Source of the DNA: Arenibacter certesii DSM 19833
GTDB taxonomy: Bacteria; Bacteroidota; Bacteroidia; Flavobacteriales; Flavobacteriaceae
NCBI RefSeq assembly: GCF_000429545.1
Contig: NZ_AUCB01000009.1
Span: 62,001 to 126,000, forward strand
Direction: 5' to 3'
DNA length: 64,000 nt
The translations under genes were made by a program, and so were the position numbers. A model generated the notes under the pieces. That model did not search any database. It saw only the letters and a list, made by a program, of their open reading frames with translations, and had not been told where the DNA came from. Of this stretch, positions 56,718 to 64,000 are shown piece after piece (positions within the stretch are counted from its first letter, which is position 1; each line of letters opens with the position of its first letter).

Positions 56718-56736
56718 ATTAGGTGTAACACCTAAT
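56718..56736. promoter_or_regulatory. 19-base palindrome ATTAGGTGT-A-ACACCTAAT
   Basis: Two perfect 9-base arms around a single central base, in the long gap before the YceI gene, 141 bases upstream of its start. The size and symmetry suit a dimeric repressor such as a MarR or LysR type. No repressor gene lies beside it. The 469-base gap (56409-56877) also holds a terminator and the tandem repeat described next, but no ORF I can support. Confidence 0.4.
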
Positions 56737-56841
56737 TGAATCCCTATCAATAATTGAGCTGAATTTAATAGCTATATGTTTTTCCTGACCAAAACCTGAC
56801 AAATCTCATTCTTTTAAGGTTTTAAAATCTGGAGTTTTGCT

Positions 56842-56880
56842 GCATATTATTAAAGCATATTATTAAAGCAAATTATTATG
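56842..56880. repeat. 13-base tandem repeat ending in the YceI start codon
   Basis: GCATATTATTAAA is present twice exactly (56842-56854, 56855-56867) and a third time as GCAAATTATTATG (56868-56880), whose last three bases are the ATG. The array is the whole leader just before the start. Copy-number change would alter the distance from promoter to start by 13 bases without touching the protein. Confidence 0.8.
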
Positions 56881-57462
56881 AGAAAATTTAATGTCAATAG
56901 GATCGTTACCGGAATGTTATTTATGGTCCTACTTTTTTCCAATACGCTTACAGCCCAGAAATACAACCTAGTAAACGGGGAGTCATCACTAGTTGTATTA
57001 GGTACTTCTAGTTTACACGATTGGGAGGTTACTGCCGAAAAGCAAACAGGCCTATTGGTCGTTACCAATGCAGAAACTGGAGCGTTAGGACAGCTAAGTA
57101 TTGAGGTGATTGCAGAAAGCCTAAAAAGCGGAAAGTCGGCAATGGATAAAAACACCTATAAAGCCTTAAATACCAACAACCATAAAACAATTTTGTTCAA
57201 GCTATCCGAGGTAAAGGAGGTTAAACAGAATGGTACTGGAAAATTCAAAATGAAAACTTCAGGAGACCTAACTATTGCAGGGGTAAAGAAGGCTATATCG
57301 CTAGATTTGGATTTGGTGCTTATTGGTAACAAGGCAACGCTTAACGGAACTAAAAAGTTAAAAATGACCGATTTTAAAATCGACCCTCCTAAGGCTTTGT
57401 TAGGTACCATTACCACAGGTGATGACATCACCATAAAATTCAACACCGTATTAACTAAATAG
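56878..57462 (+). CDS. YceI family exported lipid-binding protein (first copy)
   Basis: 194-residue protein with a signal peptide (VTGMLFMVLLFSNTLTAQ, residues 10-27). The rest is the YceI lipocalin-like beta-barrel: SSLVVLGTSSLHDWEVTAEK, then LKSGKSAMDKNTYKALNTNN and KMKTSGDLTIAGVKKAISLDL, ending KMTDFKIDPPKALLGTITTG and DDITIKFNTVLTK. YceI barrels bind isoprenoid lipids in known structures. Here the protein precedes an outer-membrane porin gene (26-base gap) and another YceI gene, suggesting one operon. The group may be a periplasmic carrier or a part of cell-envelope stress response; the ligand is unknown. The leader contains the 13-base tandem repeat. Confidence 0.9.
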   Translation: MRKFNVNRIVTGMLFMVLLFSNTLTAQKYNLVNGESSLVVLGTSSLHDWEVTAEKQTGLLVVTNAETGALGQLSIEVIAESLKSGKSAMDKNTYKALNTNNHKTILFKLSEVKEVKQNGTGKFKMKTSGDLTIAGVKKAISLDLDLVLIGNKATLNGTKKLKMTDFKIDPPKALLGTITTGDDITIKFNTVLTK

Positions 57463-57488
57463 AATTATAATTAATTAAAGATAGAAAT

Positions 57489-58757
57489 ATGAGATCAATT
57501 ATTAAAAACGCGGTTTGTGCCACACTAGTTTTAGCCGGATTAGGCTTAAATGCACAAGATAGAAACTTAGACAATTATAGACAGCCCGATAAGAGGGGAA
57601 TAAATGTTTTTGAGGCGCCAAAAGATTCAGTTTCCAATTTCGATGGATTGAAAGTAAGAATTGGGGGATCGTCTACCTTACAGTATCAGGCAGTAGATCA
57701 TAGCAATTCTGGAGCTGTAGCCCTTAAAGATATTGGATACAATTTTAATTTGGCAACAGCGAACCTCGATTTGGATGTAGCTTTGTTTGATGGGATAAGA
57801 ATGCATTTAAGAACCTATCTGTCATCCAGACACCATCCTGAACCATATGTTAAAGGAGGATATTTCCAGATAGACAAACTAGATTTTATCCGTGAAGGAT
57901 TTATGGAAGAAGTAATGAAGTATGTAACCATTAAGGTGGGACATATGGAAAATAACTATGGAGATGCCCACTTTAGAAGAACGGATAATGCCCAGGCAAT
58001 GTACAATCCTTTTGTAGGAAACCTTATTATGGATGCCTTTACTACTGAGGTAGGAGGGGAAGTTTACTTCCAAAAGAATGGATTTATAAGTATGGTAGGA
58101 ATTTCCAATGGTAAACTGAATCAGGCTGTTAATGAAGTGGATGGATCAACAGGTGGAGCCTCTTTCTTGGCAAAATTAGGGTATGATAAACAGAGAACAG
58201 AAGATTTAAGATACCGAATCACTGGATCGGTATACACTACTGGATATGTGCCAAACTCTTATTTGTATAACGCAGACCGTGCTGGATCTAGATACTATTT
58301 TGTAATGGAAGATGAAAACGCTTCTACTAGCGGTAATTTCAGGTCAGGAAGATATAATCCAGACATGAGGAACCAAATAACAGCTTTTATGATCAATCCA
58401 TTTGTAAAATATAGGGGATTGGAGTTTTTCGGAACTTTTGAGCATACCAGCGGAAAAGCGAATACCGAGACTTCCAAAAGAACAGCAACCCAATATGCTG
58501 GAGAATTGGTATACCGATTTGGCCATGATGAGAATTATTTCTTAGGAGGAAGATATAATGTGGTAAATGGAGAGGAAATGAGTGGCGATGACATAGAAAT
58601 ATCAAGATTCCAATTGGGAGCTGGTTGGTTTATGACAAAAAATATTCTTGCCAAAGTAGAATATGTTAACCAGCAATATAGTGGATACCCAACTACTAAT
58701 ATCCTAAATGATGGTGAGTTTAAAGGTTTGATGCTAGAGGCGGTTATTAGTTTTTAA
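57489..58757 (+). CDS. Outer-membrane beta-barrel porin-like protein
   Basis: 422-residue exported protein. Signal peptide KNAVCATLVLAGLGLNAQ (residues 6-23). The rest has alternating hydrophobic/polar strands ending in aromatic residues, a likely barrel of about 16 strands: VRIGGSSTLQYQAVDH, VALFDGIRMHLRTYLSS, VTIKVGHMENNYGDAHFRR, and the C-terminal strands YRFGHDENYFLGGRYNV, FQLGAGWFMTKNILAKVEYV and KGLMLEAVISF, with the closing aromatic Phe required for barrel assembly. No plug or TonB box is present, so it is a passive channel, perhaps for anions or acids. I do not recognise the exact family. It lies between two YceI genes on the same strand. Confidence 0.75.
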   Translation: MRSIIKNAVCATLVLAGLGLNAQDRNLDNYRQPDKRGINVFEAPKDSVSNFDGLKVRIGGSSTLQYQAVDHSNSGAVALKDIGYNFNLATANLDLDVALFDGIRMHLRTYLSSRHHPEPYVKGGYFQIDKLDFIREGFMEEVMKYVTIKVGHMENNYGDAHFRRTDNAQAMYNPFVGNLIMDAFTTEVGGEVYFQKNGFISMVGISNGKLNQAVNEVDGSTGGASFLAKLGYDKQRTEDLRYRITGSVYTTGYVPNSYLYNADRAGSRYYFVMEDENASTSGNFRSGRYNPDMRNQITAFMINPFVKYRGLEFFGTFEHTSGKANTETSKRTATQYAGELVYRFGHDENYFLGGRYNVVNGEEMSGDDIEISRFQLGAGWFMTKNILAKVEYVNQQYSGYPTTNILNDGEFKGLMLEAVISF

Positions 58758-58778
58758 ATTTAAAGATTAAAATTAATT

Positions 58779-58812
58779 GGCCCGAGCGCGATCGGTTATT
58801 GTCGCTCGGGCC
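58779..58812 (+). other. GC-rich perfect hairpin between porin and second YceI gene
   Basis: GGCCCGAGCG (58779-58788) pairs exactly with CGCTCGGGCC (58803-58812) around a 14-base loop. It stands out from the AT-rich neighbourhood. It lies 21 bases after the porin stop and 40 before the next start. With no T-run, it may reduce rather than stop transcription, or mark a processing site between the genes. Confidence 0.6.
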
Positions 58813-58852
58813 TATTAATAAGCTTAAAAAAATAGCCATTAAAACAATACAG

Positions 58853-59437
58853 ATGAAGAAGATCTTGTACTTCGCTACATTATTTTTACTACTGGCCTTT
58901 ACTAACAAAGATTCAATAATAAACCATACCACGGTTTATATCGCTCCGCAGAGCAGATTAATGATTTCTGGAACTACCAATGTCAATACTTTTAGTTGTG
59001 ATTTTGATATGGATAGATTGGAAAAATCCGTTCCAATTTATTACGAAAAAGTAGGCGGGAAGTATATTTTTAAAAAAGCTACCCTAGTCTTGAACAACTC
59101 AGGTTTTAATTGTGGGAGCAAAGGAATAAATAGTGACTTTCATGAGCTGTTACAATCGGAAGCGTATCCACAAATAGTATTAAAGCTTAAACAGATAGAA
59201 GGAAACCTCTATAATGACTCTCCGATAAATGTTACTGTGGATATAAAAATTTCTGGCCATACAAATTCGTATACTATTCCCGTAAACCTATCAGAAGGTG
59301 GTCTTAGTAGTGTTTCTGGAACACTGAATTTAAGTTTGGGCGACTTTAAACTTAAGGCCCCTAAAAAAATGTTGGGACTCATTGTAGTTCACGATACTAT
59401 CAGTATAGATTTTGATTTAGCATTGCAGATGGATTAG
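58853..59437 (+). CDS. YceI-like exported protein (second copy)
   Basis: 194 residues, the same length as the first copy, with a signal sequence (KKILYFATLFLLLAFTN) at the start. The YceI barrel is more diverged: APQSRLMISGTTNVNTFSCD, GINSDFHELLQSEAYPQIVL and VDIKISGHTNSYTIPVNL, ending LKAPKKMLGLIVVHDTISID and FDLALQMD. The frame extends to a GTG/TTG at 58799, which covers part of the hairpin; the ATG at 58853 begins the signal peptide. Two Cys (Cys in TFSCDF and in FNCGSKG) may form a disulfide. Co-occurrence with the porin and the first YceI suggests a shared envelope job, which is unknown. Confidence 0.85.
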   Translation: MKKILYFATLFLLLAFTNKDSIINHTTVYIAPQSRLMISGTTNVNTFSCDFDMDRLEKSVPIYYEKVGGKYIFKKATLVLNNSGFNCGSKGINSDFHELLQSEAYPQIVLKLKQIEGNLYNDSPINVTVDIKISGHTNSYTIPVNLSEGGLSSVSGTLNLSLGDFKLKAPKKMLGLIVVHDTISIDFDLALQMD

Positions 59438-59493
59438 GATTTCCACTATAAGTGCTATCTGTAAAAAAAATATGGAGAACGTCCTTTTTTTTC

Positions 59494-59658
59494 TTAGGGT
59501 AGCTTTTCCAACATTTTTTCACTCGATAATCGAGATTTGAATGCTCGGAGTCTTGCCTGCCCATATCCATTTAGGCGGGCCTCAAAATCAATACGTTTTT
59601 CTCCTTTTAATGCCTTGTAGGCTTGCCCCGAGGTGGTTTGCTTTTTACCTTTTCCCAT
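59494..59658 (-). CDS. Small basic hypothetical protein (54 residues)
   Basis: A 54-residue open frame, MGKGKKQTTSGQAYKALKGE and on to SEKMLEKLP, starting 14 bases after the stop of the Gfo/Idh gene on the same strand. A GAGAAG stretch just before the ATG could act as a ribosome site. It is hydrophilic and rich in Lys, Arg and Gly, with no membrane or signal segment. I do not recognise it. A CCTGCC..GGCGGG inverted repeat, similar to one at 61927, falls inside it, so part of the frame may derive from a dispersed repeat. If real, it would be co-transcribed with the oxidoreductase. Confidence 0.4.
   Translation of the reverse strand: MGKGKKQTTSGQAYKALKGEKRIDFEARLNGYGQARLRAFKSRLSSEKMLEKLP
59555..59580. 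repeat. Imperfect inverted repeat GCCTGCC/GGCGGGC, copy 1
   Basis: GCCTGCC (59555-59561) can pair with GGCGGGC (59574-59580), allowing one G-T pair. A related unit occurs at 61926-61954 with different loop sequence. It may be a small dispersed palindromic element. Confidence 0.35.
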
Positions 59659-59672
59659 CTTCTCACCATAAT

Positions 59673-61049
59673 CTATAAAAAATCCTTAGGATGTGGATGT
59701 GTCCAAGGTGCCCGATACTCCCGTTGCAAAAGGGCGGTAGCTTCCTCATCGTTTACTACTATAATTTTGTTGGGGTCATAGATCAACGGCCTACCAGTGG
59801 CCATGGATAGGTTAGCCAAAATACAACTTGCGGTAGAAATATGTCCTTCTCGGATATCGGCAATAGGCAACGTATTCTGGTCTATAGCCGCAAGGAAATC
59901 CAACATGTGAAGTCGTGTAGCCGGAGCCGCATTTAATTCAATATCCTTTTCGGTAAGGTCTTCTGGGTACTTCTCCTTCTCATAGATTACATCCCTATGT
60001 ATTTTCTCTCCATCGCCATGAGGAATAAAATCGTATTTCATGGTACTGCCCATGAGTGTTCCTTTTTCGCCGTAGAGTTTAAACGCCCACGGATATTCGG
60101 GATCTGCTGGAGTGCCCCATGTACGGTGTTGCCATACGCAGTTTAGTTCTTCAAATTCAAAAATAGCGGTTTGTGTATCGGCAATATTGGATTTTCCCTC
60201 TTTCTGCACATAGATGCCTCCTGTAGCGCTTATTTTCTTTGGCCAGTCCAACTCTAGCATCCAGCGCACAGTGTCTAGCATATGCACACACATATCGCCC
60301 GTTATGCCATTTCCGTATTCCATAAACGCACGCCACCATCTTCTATGCGGGAGGCCGTCATACGGTCTAAGGGGAGCCGGACCTGTCCACATTTCATAAT
60401 CCAAAAAATCGGGGATGGGTTGTAAGGGAGGGTTATCATTAGCTCTCATGTGGTAGTAACAGCACATTTCTACATGGGATACCTTTCCCAATAAGCCCGC
60501 ATCCACAATATTCTTTTTTGCCTCTATAAGGTGGGGTGTGCTTTTCCTTTGCGTACCTACCTGTACAATCCTATTATATTTACGAGCTGCAGCCACCATA
60601 GCCTCGCCTTCTACCACATCGGTGCTTATGGGTTTTTGTACGTAAACATGGGCACCGGATTTCAGGGCCTCTATGGTCTGTAGCGCATGCCAATGGTCAG
60701 GAGTACCAATAATTACGATATCCAAATCCCTTTCTGCGAGCATTTTTCTATAATCCCTATACATTCTAGGCGTCTTTTTAGATTGTTGGCGCTGACTGAT
60801 TAAGGCGGCCGCTTCAGTTAGTAGTTTATTATCTACATCGCAAATAGAAACCACGTTTACCTGTGTCACCTGCATCAGCCTAAATAGGTCGCTCTTACCG
60901 TACCAGCCAGTTCCAATGAGTCCTACGCGCCATGGCCTATTGCGGTGCATCAAATCAAATCCATAGGCGCCAAAAGATGAGAGTACCATGGAAGCAGTGG
61001 CCCCTTTTATAAAATTTCTCCTATTGATATTGAATATTTTTTGATCCAT
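59673..61049 (-). CDS. Tat-exported Gfo/Idh/MocA family oxidoreductase
   Basis: 458-residue protein. The N-terminus has a Tat signal, with RRNFIKGATASMVLSSFGAY at residues 10-29. Next comes the Rossmann fold: VGLIGTGWYGKSDLFRL, VVSICDVD, and DIVIIGTPDHWHALQTIEAL, followed by the conserved VQKPISTDVVEGEAMVAAA with the catalytic Lys of EKP type (here QKP). The C-terminal half is the alpha/beta substrate domain (HVEMCCYYHMRANDNPP; GDMCVHMLDTVRWMLEL). Such exported enzymes in Bacteroidota have been linked to sugar or glycoside hydrolysis by NAD-dependent oxidation; the substrate here is not known. Single gene with possible small ORF behind it. GHIST and RLHMLDF near the end are typical. Confidence 0.9.
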   Translation of the reverse strand: MDQKIFNINRRNFIKGATASMVLSSFGAYGFDLMHRNRPWRVGLIGTGWYGKSDLFRLMQVTQVNVVSICDVDNKLLTEAAALISQRQQSKKTPRMYRDYRKMLAERDLDIVIIGTPDHWHALQTIEALKSGAHVYVQKPISTDVVEGEAMVAAARKYNRIVQVGTQRKSTPHLIEAKKNIVDAGLLGKVSHVEMCCYYHMRANDNPPLQPIPDFLDYEMWTGPAPLRPYDGLPHRRWWRAFMEYGNGITGDMCVHMLDTVRWMLELDWPKKISATGGIYVQKEGKSNIADTQTAIFEFEELNCVWQHRTWGTPADPEYPWAFKLYGEKGTLMGSTMKYDFIPHGDGEKIHRDVIYEKEKYPEDLTEKDIELNAAPATRLHMLDFLAAIDQNTLPIADIREGHISTASCILANLSMATGRPLIYDPNKIIVVNDEEATALLQREYRAPWTHPHPKDFL

Positions 61050-61180
61050 GGTTTTCAGATTTTATTGCTCTTTTACCTAGTTGGTAAGTGCTTAGATATA
61101 ATATTTAAAGTTTGATTGTTGCAACGGGAATCGTGGTGCAACCGTTTAAAGATAGCAAAAAATGAAATACGGGGTACTTC

Positions 61181-61894
61181 CTACTTATTATTGTGAAGTT
61201 CTTTAATTTGGGCCATTATGTCGTCCATCATTTCTATTTGTATCTGCTGGATGGTCAATAACTCTTGCTGTTGGTGAATGATGAGGTGGTCTATTTTTTC
61301 ATGCAGTATTCGTATTTCCAATTCTGATTTTAAATTGATCATATAATCTTGTTTTGCACGATCCCTGTCTTTTTCTTCCTGTCTGTTCTGACTCATCATT
61401 ATTACAGGAGCTTGAAGGGCAGCTAAACAGGATAGAATTAAATTTAATAGGATAAAGGGGTAGGGATCAAATCCCTTATTGAACAAGAATATTATATTGA
61501 TCATCATCCAAATAAGAATGAATATTCCAAAGAGGATTATAAACTTCCAACTCCCTCCGAAGCTTGCAACCTTATCTGCCAAACGTTGTCCAACGGTGTT
61601 GTTTTCCTGTTCTTCTAACACGTCCCTTTTGGTGGAAATAGTTTTTTCGTTGTGGATAGTTTGCAGCACGTCTTCTTCTAAAGTGGTGAGTTCCCCCACC
61701 TCACGGATGAGATATTCAGAAAGGTATTTTTGTCGGTATTGATTCAGTTCGGATACAGAAATAGTACTTTTATTACTAAGTATGGGATGTTCTTTTTTAA
61801 TTAAATCGTATATCGATTTTCTGATCGTTTTTGCTGGAGCCTGCTCGCTGATGGGATATTCCTTTTGGGAAATTGCACTGATAAATGTTTTCAT
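61181..61894 (-). CDS. DUF1003 membrane protein
   Basis: 237-residue protein of unknown function. Its last half holds two helices, WKFIILFGIFILIWMMINII and FDPYPFILLNLILSCLAALQ, followed by the family signature APVIMMSQNRQEEKDRDRA and a charged coiled tail (IRILHEKIDHLIIHQQQELL, about 200-237). The signature is diagnostic of DUF1003 (COG4420). The longest frame adds 60 residues to 62074, but these cover a repeat-like sequence and the ATG at 61894 gives MKTFISAISQKEYPISEQAP, a more natural N-terminus. Residues 1-90 resemble a soluble helical region. Neighbours give no hint; the function is not known. Confidence 0.85.
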   Translation of the reverse strand: MKTFISAISQKEYPISEQAPAKTIRKSIYDLIKKEHPILSNKSTISVSELNQYRQKYLSEYLIREVGELTTLEEDVLQTIHNEKTISTKRDVLEEQENNTVGQRLADKVASFGGSWKFIILFGIFILIWMMINIIFLFNKGFDPYPFILLNLILSCLAALQAPVIMMSQNRQEEKDRDRAKQDYMINLKSELEIRILHEKIDHLIIHQQQELLTIQQIQIEMMDDIMAQIKELHNNK

Positions 61895-61925
61895 AGGTAA
61901 ACTTTTATTGTTTTTTAACGGCCCT

Positions 61926-61954
61926 ACCTGCCCGACTACGTGGTTCAGGCGGGT
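61926..61954. repeat. Imperfect inverted repeat ACCTGCC/GGCGGGT, copy 2
   Basis: ACCTGCC (61926-61932) pairs with GGCGGGT (61948-61954), allowing one G-T pair. The unit is related to copy 1 at 59555. It sits in the 231-base divergent gap between the DUF1003 and permease genes, which holds nothing else I can name. Confidence 0.35.
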
Positions 61955-62125
61955 GCGCTTCGCATTTCTTGTTTTTTTTATTTGCGACAAGTGTTTGGTC
62001 ACACTAATATTATAACTCAATGATTTATACCTTAAAAGTAATTCATTTTTAAGTCCGAATAAACTTAATATCACCGATTTACCCGTACCTTTAAGTAGGA
62101 TTTCTTTTCTCTAATTAGTTGGTAG

Positions 62126-63856
62126 ATGAAGAAAAAATTGAATCAACTGGAAGCTACCGCAATTTGCGGTAATGATATAAGCTCTTCTTGTTTATATGTG
62201 TCTGCATTGGCTATTGTCTATGCGGGACAATATGCTTGGATATCTCTTTTAATTGTAGCAGGGGTATTATATCTGTTTAGAGGGGTCTATGGAGAGGTAG
62301 TGGGTGCGCTCCCATTAAATGGGGGTGCCTACAATGCGCTTTTGAATACCACCAAAAAATCTACGGCTTCGTTGGCAGCTTCCTTAACCGTGCTTTCTTA
62401 TATGGCCACCGCAGTTATATCTGCCAGTGAGGCGGTAAAATACGCCTATAGCATTTGGTCTGTGTTTCCTGTAGTCCCCGTAACTATAGGACTATTGGCA
62501 GTCTTTATGGGATTGGTCATTATTGGAATCGGGGAATCTTCTAAAGTTGCCATTATAATATTTGTTTTTCATCTTTTTTCCTTGACCCTCTTATGTGCCT
62601 ACTGTATCCTATTTTTTATAGAAAACGGAGTGGATATTCTTTTGTCAAATTTTAGAACTCCGATAGAAGGAAGTGTTTTAAATGCGTTGTTCTTAGGGTT
62701 TTCAGCGGCCATGTTGGGGATAAGTGGCTTTGAAAGTTCGGCCAATTATGTGGAGGAGCAACAAGAGGGGGTGTTTCCTAAAACACTGCGTAATATGTGG
62801 ATCGTAGTTACTGTTTTTAATCCGTTGATTGCTTTTTTGGCATTGGCAATTGTGCCGATGGCCAACATCAGTTCTAATCAAGATGCCTTATTATCGTATT
62901 TAGGCGGTGTGTCGGGAGGCAATTGGCTTTCCCTGCTGATTGGTATCGATGCGGCATTGGTTTTAAGTGGAGCGGTTCTTACTTCCTTTGTAGGGGTAGG
63001 CGGACTAATGGAGCGCATGGCCTTGGATAGAATTTTGCCAAAATTTATGTTAAAAAGAAACCAGAGGAGTAGCCCCTATATGATATATATTATATTCTTT
63101 ATATTATGTGTTTCTATCTTATTGGTGACTAAAGGCAACCTCGCAAAACTGGCTGGGGTATATACTATTGCCTTTCTGTCCGTAATGGTTCTTTTTGGGA
63201 TCGGAAATATGTTGCTGAAGATCAATCGTTCCAAATTACCTCGTCCTGAAAGAGCAAGCTGGCCAGGATTAATTTTGGCTATTTCTGCTGTTATGGTTGC
63301 TATGCTAGGGAATATTATCCTAAATCCTTATTATTTGATGATTTTTGCGGAATATCTAATTCCAACCTTATTTGTGGTATTCTTTATGTTGTACCGGACC
63401 GCTATATTTAAAATTATTTTGGTGGTTTTAACCTATGTATTTCCAGATAGGGGTCCTCTTTTTAAAACTTTACATCGACGCACCCAACGTATGCTTACCA
63501 CAATAAATAAGCAGCAATTTGTCTTTTTCACCAAGCATGACGATGTAGCTACCTTAAACAAGGTAATGCTTTATATTACGCGGAACGAACCCACCAAGAT
63601 TCTGAAAATTGTTGCTGTGTTAGATAAAAACGATACCATCCCTATCAGGTTAAAACAGGATATAGATGTGCTGAATAGAGCCTATCCAAAGATCAATATT
63701 CAATTTATTGTTGAGGAGGGAGTTTTTGGTCCCGCTAAAATTAAAGAGTTCTCCAAGCGATGGAGTATTCCCACAAATTTCATGTTTATAGGTTCTCCTA
63801 GTGACAAGTTTCCCCATAAAATTCAAGAATTAGGTGAGGTTAGGATGATTGTTTAA
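62126..63856 (+). CDS. APC superfamily amino acid permease with C-terminal soluble domain
   Basis: 576-residue inner-membrane transporter. About 12 helices occupy residues 20-450. The first, AICGNDISSSCLYVSALAIV, has the broken-helix glycine pattern of the APC fold, followed by LNGGAYNALLNTTKKSTASL and LGISGFESSANYVEEQQEGV (the G-F-E-S-x-x-N motif of helix 6). The last ~125 residues are soluble (FVFFTKHDDVATLNKVMLYI to VRMIV) and resemble a universal-stress-like alpha/beta domain, which may be regulatory. Substrate is unknown; amino acids are the usual choice. The gene is divergent from the DUF1003 gene and is the last intact one. About 140 bases follow to the window end with no gene I can support. 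Confidence 0.85.
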   Translation: MKKKLNQLEATAICGNDISSSCLYVSALAIVYAGQYAWISLLIVAGVLYLFRGVYGEVVGALPLNGGAYNALLNTTKKSTASLAASLTVLSYMATAVISASEAVKYAYSIWSVFPVVPVTIGLLAVFMGLVIIGIGESSKVAIIIFVFHLFSLTLLCAYCILFFIENGVDILLSNFRTPIEGSVLNALFLGFSAAMLGISGFESSANYVEEQQEGVFPKTLRNMWIVVTVFNPLIAFLALAIVPMANISSNQDALLSYLGGVSGGNWLSLLIGIDAALVLSGAVLTSFVGVGGLMERMALDRILPKFMLKRNQRSSPYMIYIIFFILCVSILLVTKGNLAKLAGVYTIAFLSVMVLFGIGNMLLKINRSKLPRPERASWPGLILAISAVMVAMLGNIILNPYYLMIFAEYLIPTLFVVFFMLYRTAIFKIILVVLTYVFPDRGPLFKTLHRRTQRMLTTINKQQFVFFTKHDDVATLNKVMLYITRNEPTKILKIVAVLDKNDTIPIRLKQDIDVLNRAYPKINIQFIVEEGVFGPAKIKEFSKRWSIPTNFMFIGSPSDKFPHKIQELGEVRMIV

Positions 63857-64000
63857 TCGAACCTTACAGGGTTATCGCAGTAAGATCTTGAAAAGTTCAT
63901 AGGGATAGCTCCTACCTTTACTTTATATACTTTACTGGGAATATTTATTTCTGCAGCACTTATTTCTCAATGCGCTGGGATTATTCTGCAACATCAAAGG

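Noticed and set aside
61895-62074. 60-codon extension of the DUF1003 protein
   Set aside because: Very basic, covers the palindromic repeat, and an ATG with a normal N-terminus follows at 61894.
63883-64000. Open frame on the plus strand running to the right edge (hydrophobic, about 39 codons after a TAA)
   Set aside because: No ATG, GTG or TTG in frame, no promoter or ribosome site, and too short to assign. It could be a gene remnant or chance; more sequence would be needed.

Overview
The window is a 64 kb stretch of an AT-rich chromosome of the phylum Bacteroidota, most likely a marine Flavobacteriaceae; I cannot name the genus. The reasons are: a SusC/SusD pair, a giant surface protein with a type IX secretion (T9SS) type B C-terminus, PafA-type alkaline phosphatase, signal peptides ending in the residues AQ or GQ typical of the group, several TAnnTTTG promoter elements, and few Shine-Dalgarno sites. 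No rRNA, tRNA, CRISPR array, transposase or phage gene was seen.

Layout. 0-5.5 kb (minus strand): ParA (cut by the left edge), both methylmalonyl-CoA mutase subunits, an FtsB/DivIC-like division protein and uridine kinase; the last four form a tight housekeeping operon. 5.7-13.8 kb: an envelope group with two exported class A beta-lactamase-like serine hydrolases around a large membrane protein (nucleotide-transporter-like fold plus HEAT repeats), and an exported dikinase-like protein whose domain order resembles plant glucan water dikinase. 14.2-18 kb: an exported sugar isomerase-like TIM barrel, a DUF2914 membrane protein and a Bcr/CflA drug exporter. 18.2-22.3 kb: an acetate module (acetyl-CoA synthetase, Na+/solute symporter and its DUF4212 small partner).

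22.4-42.1 kb reads as one peptidoglycan amino-sugar locus: AnmK, a NagZ-like GH3/serine hydrolase fusion, a NagX-type acyltransferase, a phosphodiester glycosidase/metallophosphoesterase fusion, a second Na+/solute symporter, a DigH-like GHL10 lipoprotein, SusD, a SusC gene carrying both an in-frame stop and a frameshift, a DeoR-type repressor and MurQ. Together they could take up wall fragments, release MurNAc-type sugars and convert them to GlcNAc-6-phosphate. A cluster of TTTGCAAT repeats between susC and the repressor looks like the operator.

42.1-64 kb: a PQQ-dependent sugar dehydrogenase with a c-type cytochrome, an 8.5 kb SprB-repeat T9SS adhesin gene, PafA phosphatase, a TauE/SafE permease, an aldo/keto reductase, a YceI-porin-YceI cluster behind unusual upstream repeats, a Tat-exported Gfo/Idh oxidoreductase with a small downstream ORF, a DUF1003 protein and an APC permease. 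The final ~140 bases hold no gene I can support.

All calls were made by reading translations and motifs by eye; no database search was run. Several starts were moved downstream from the longest open frame, as explained in each entry.
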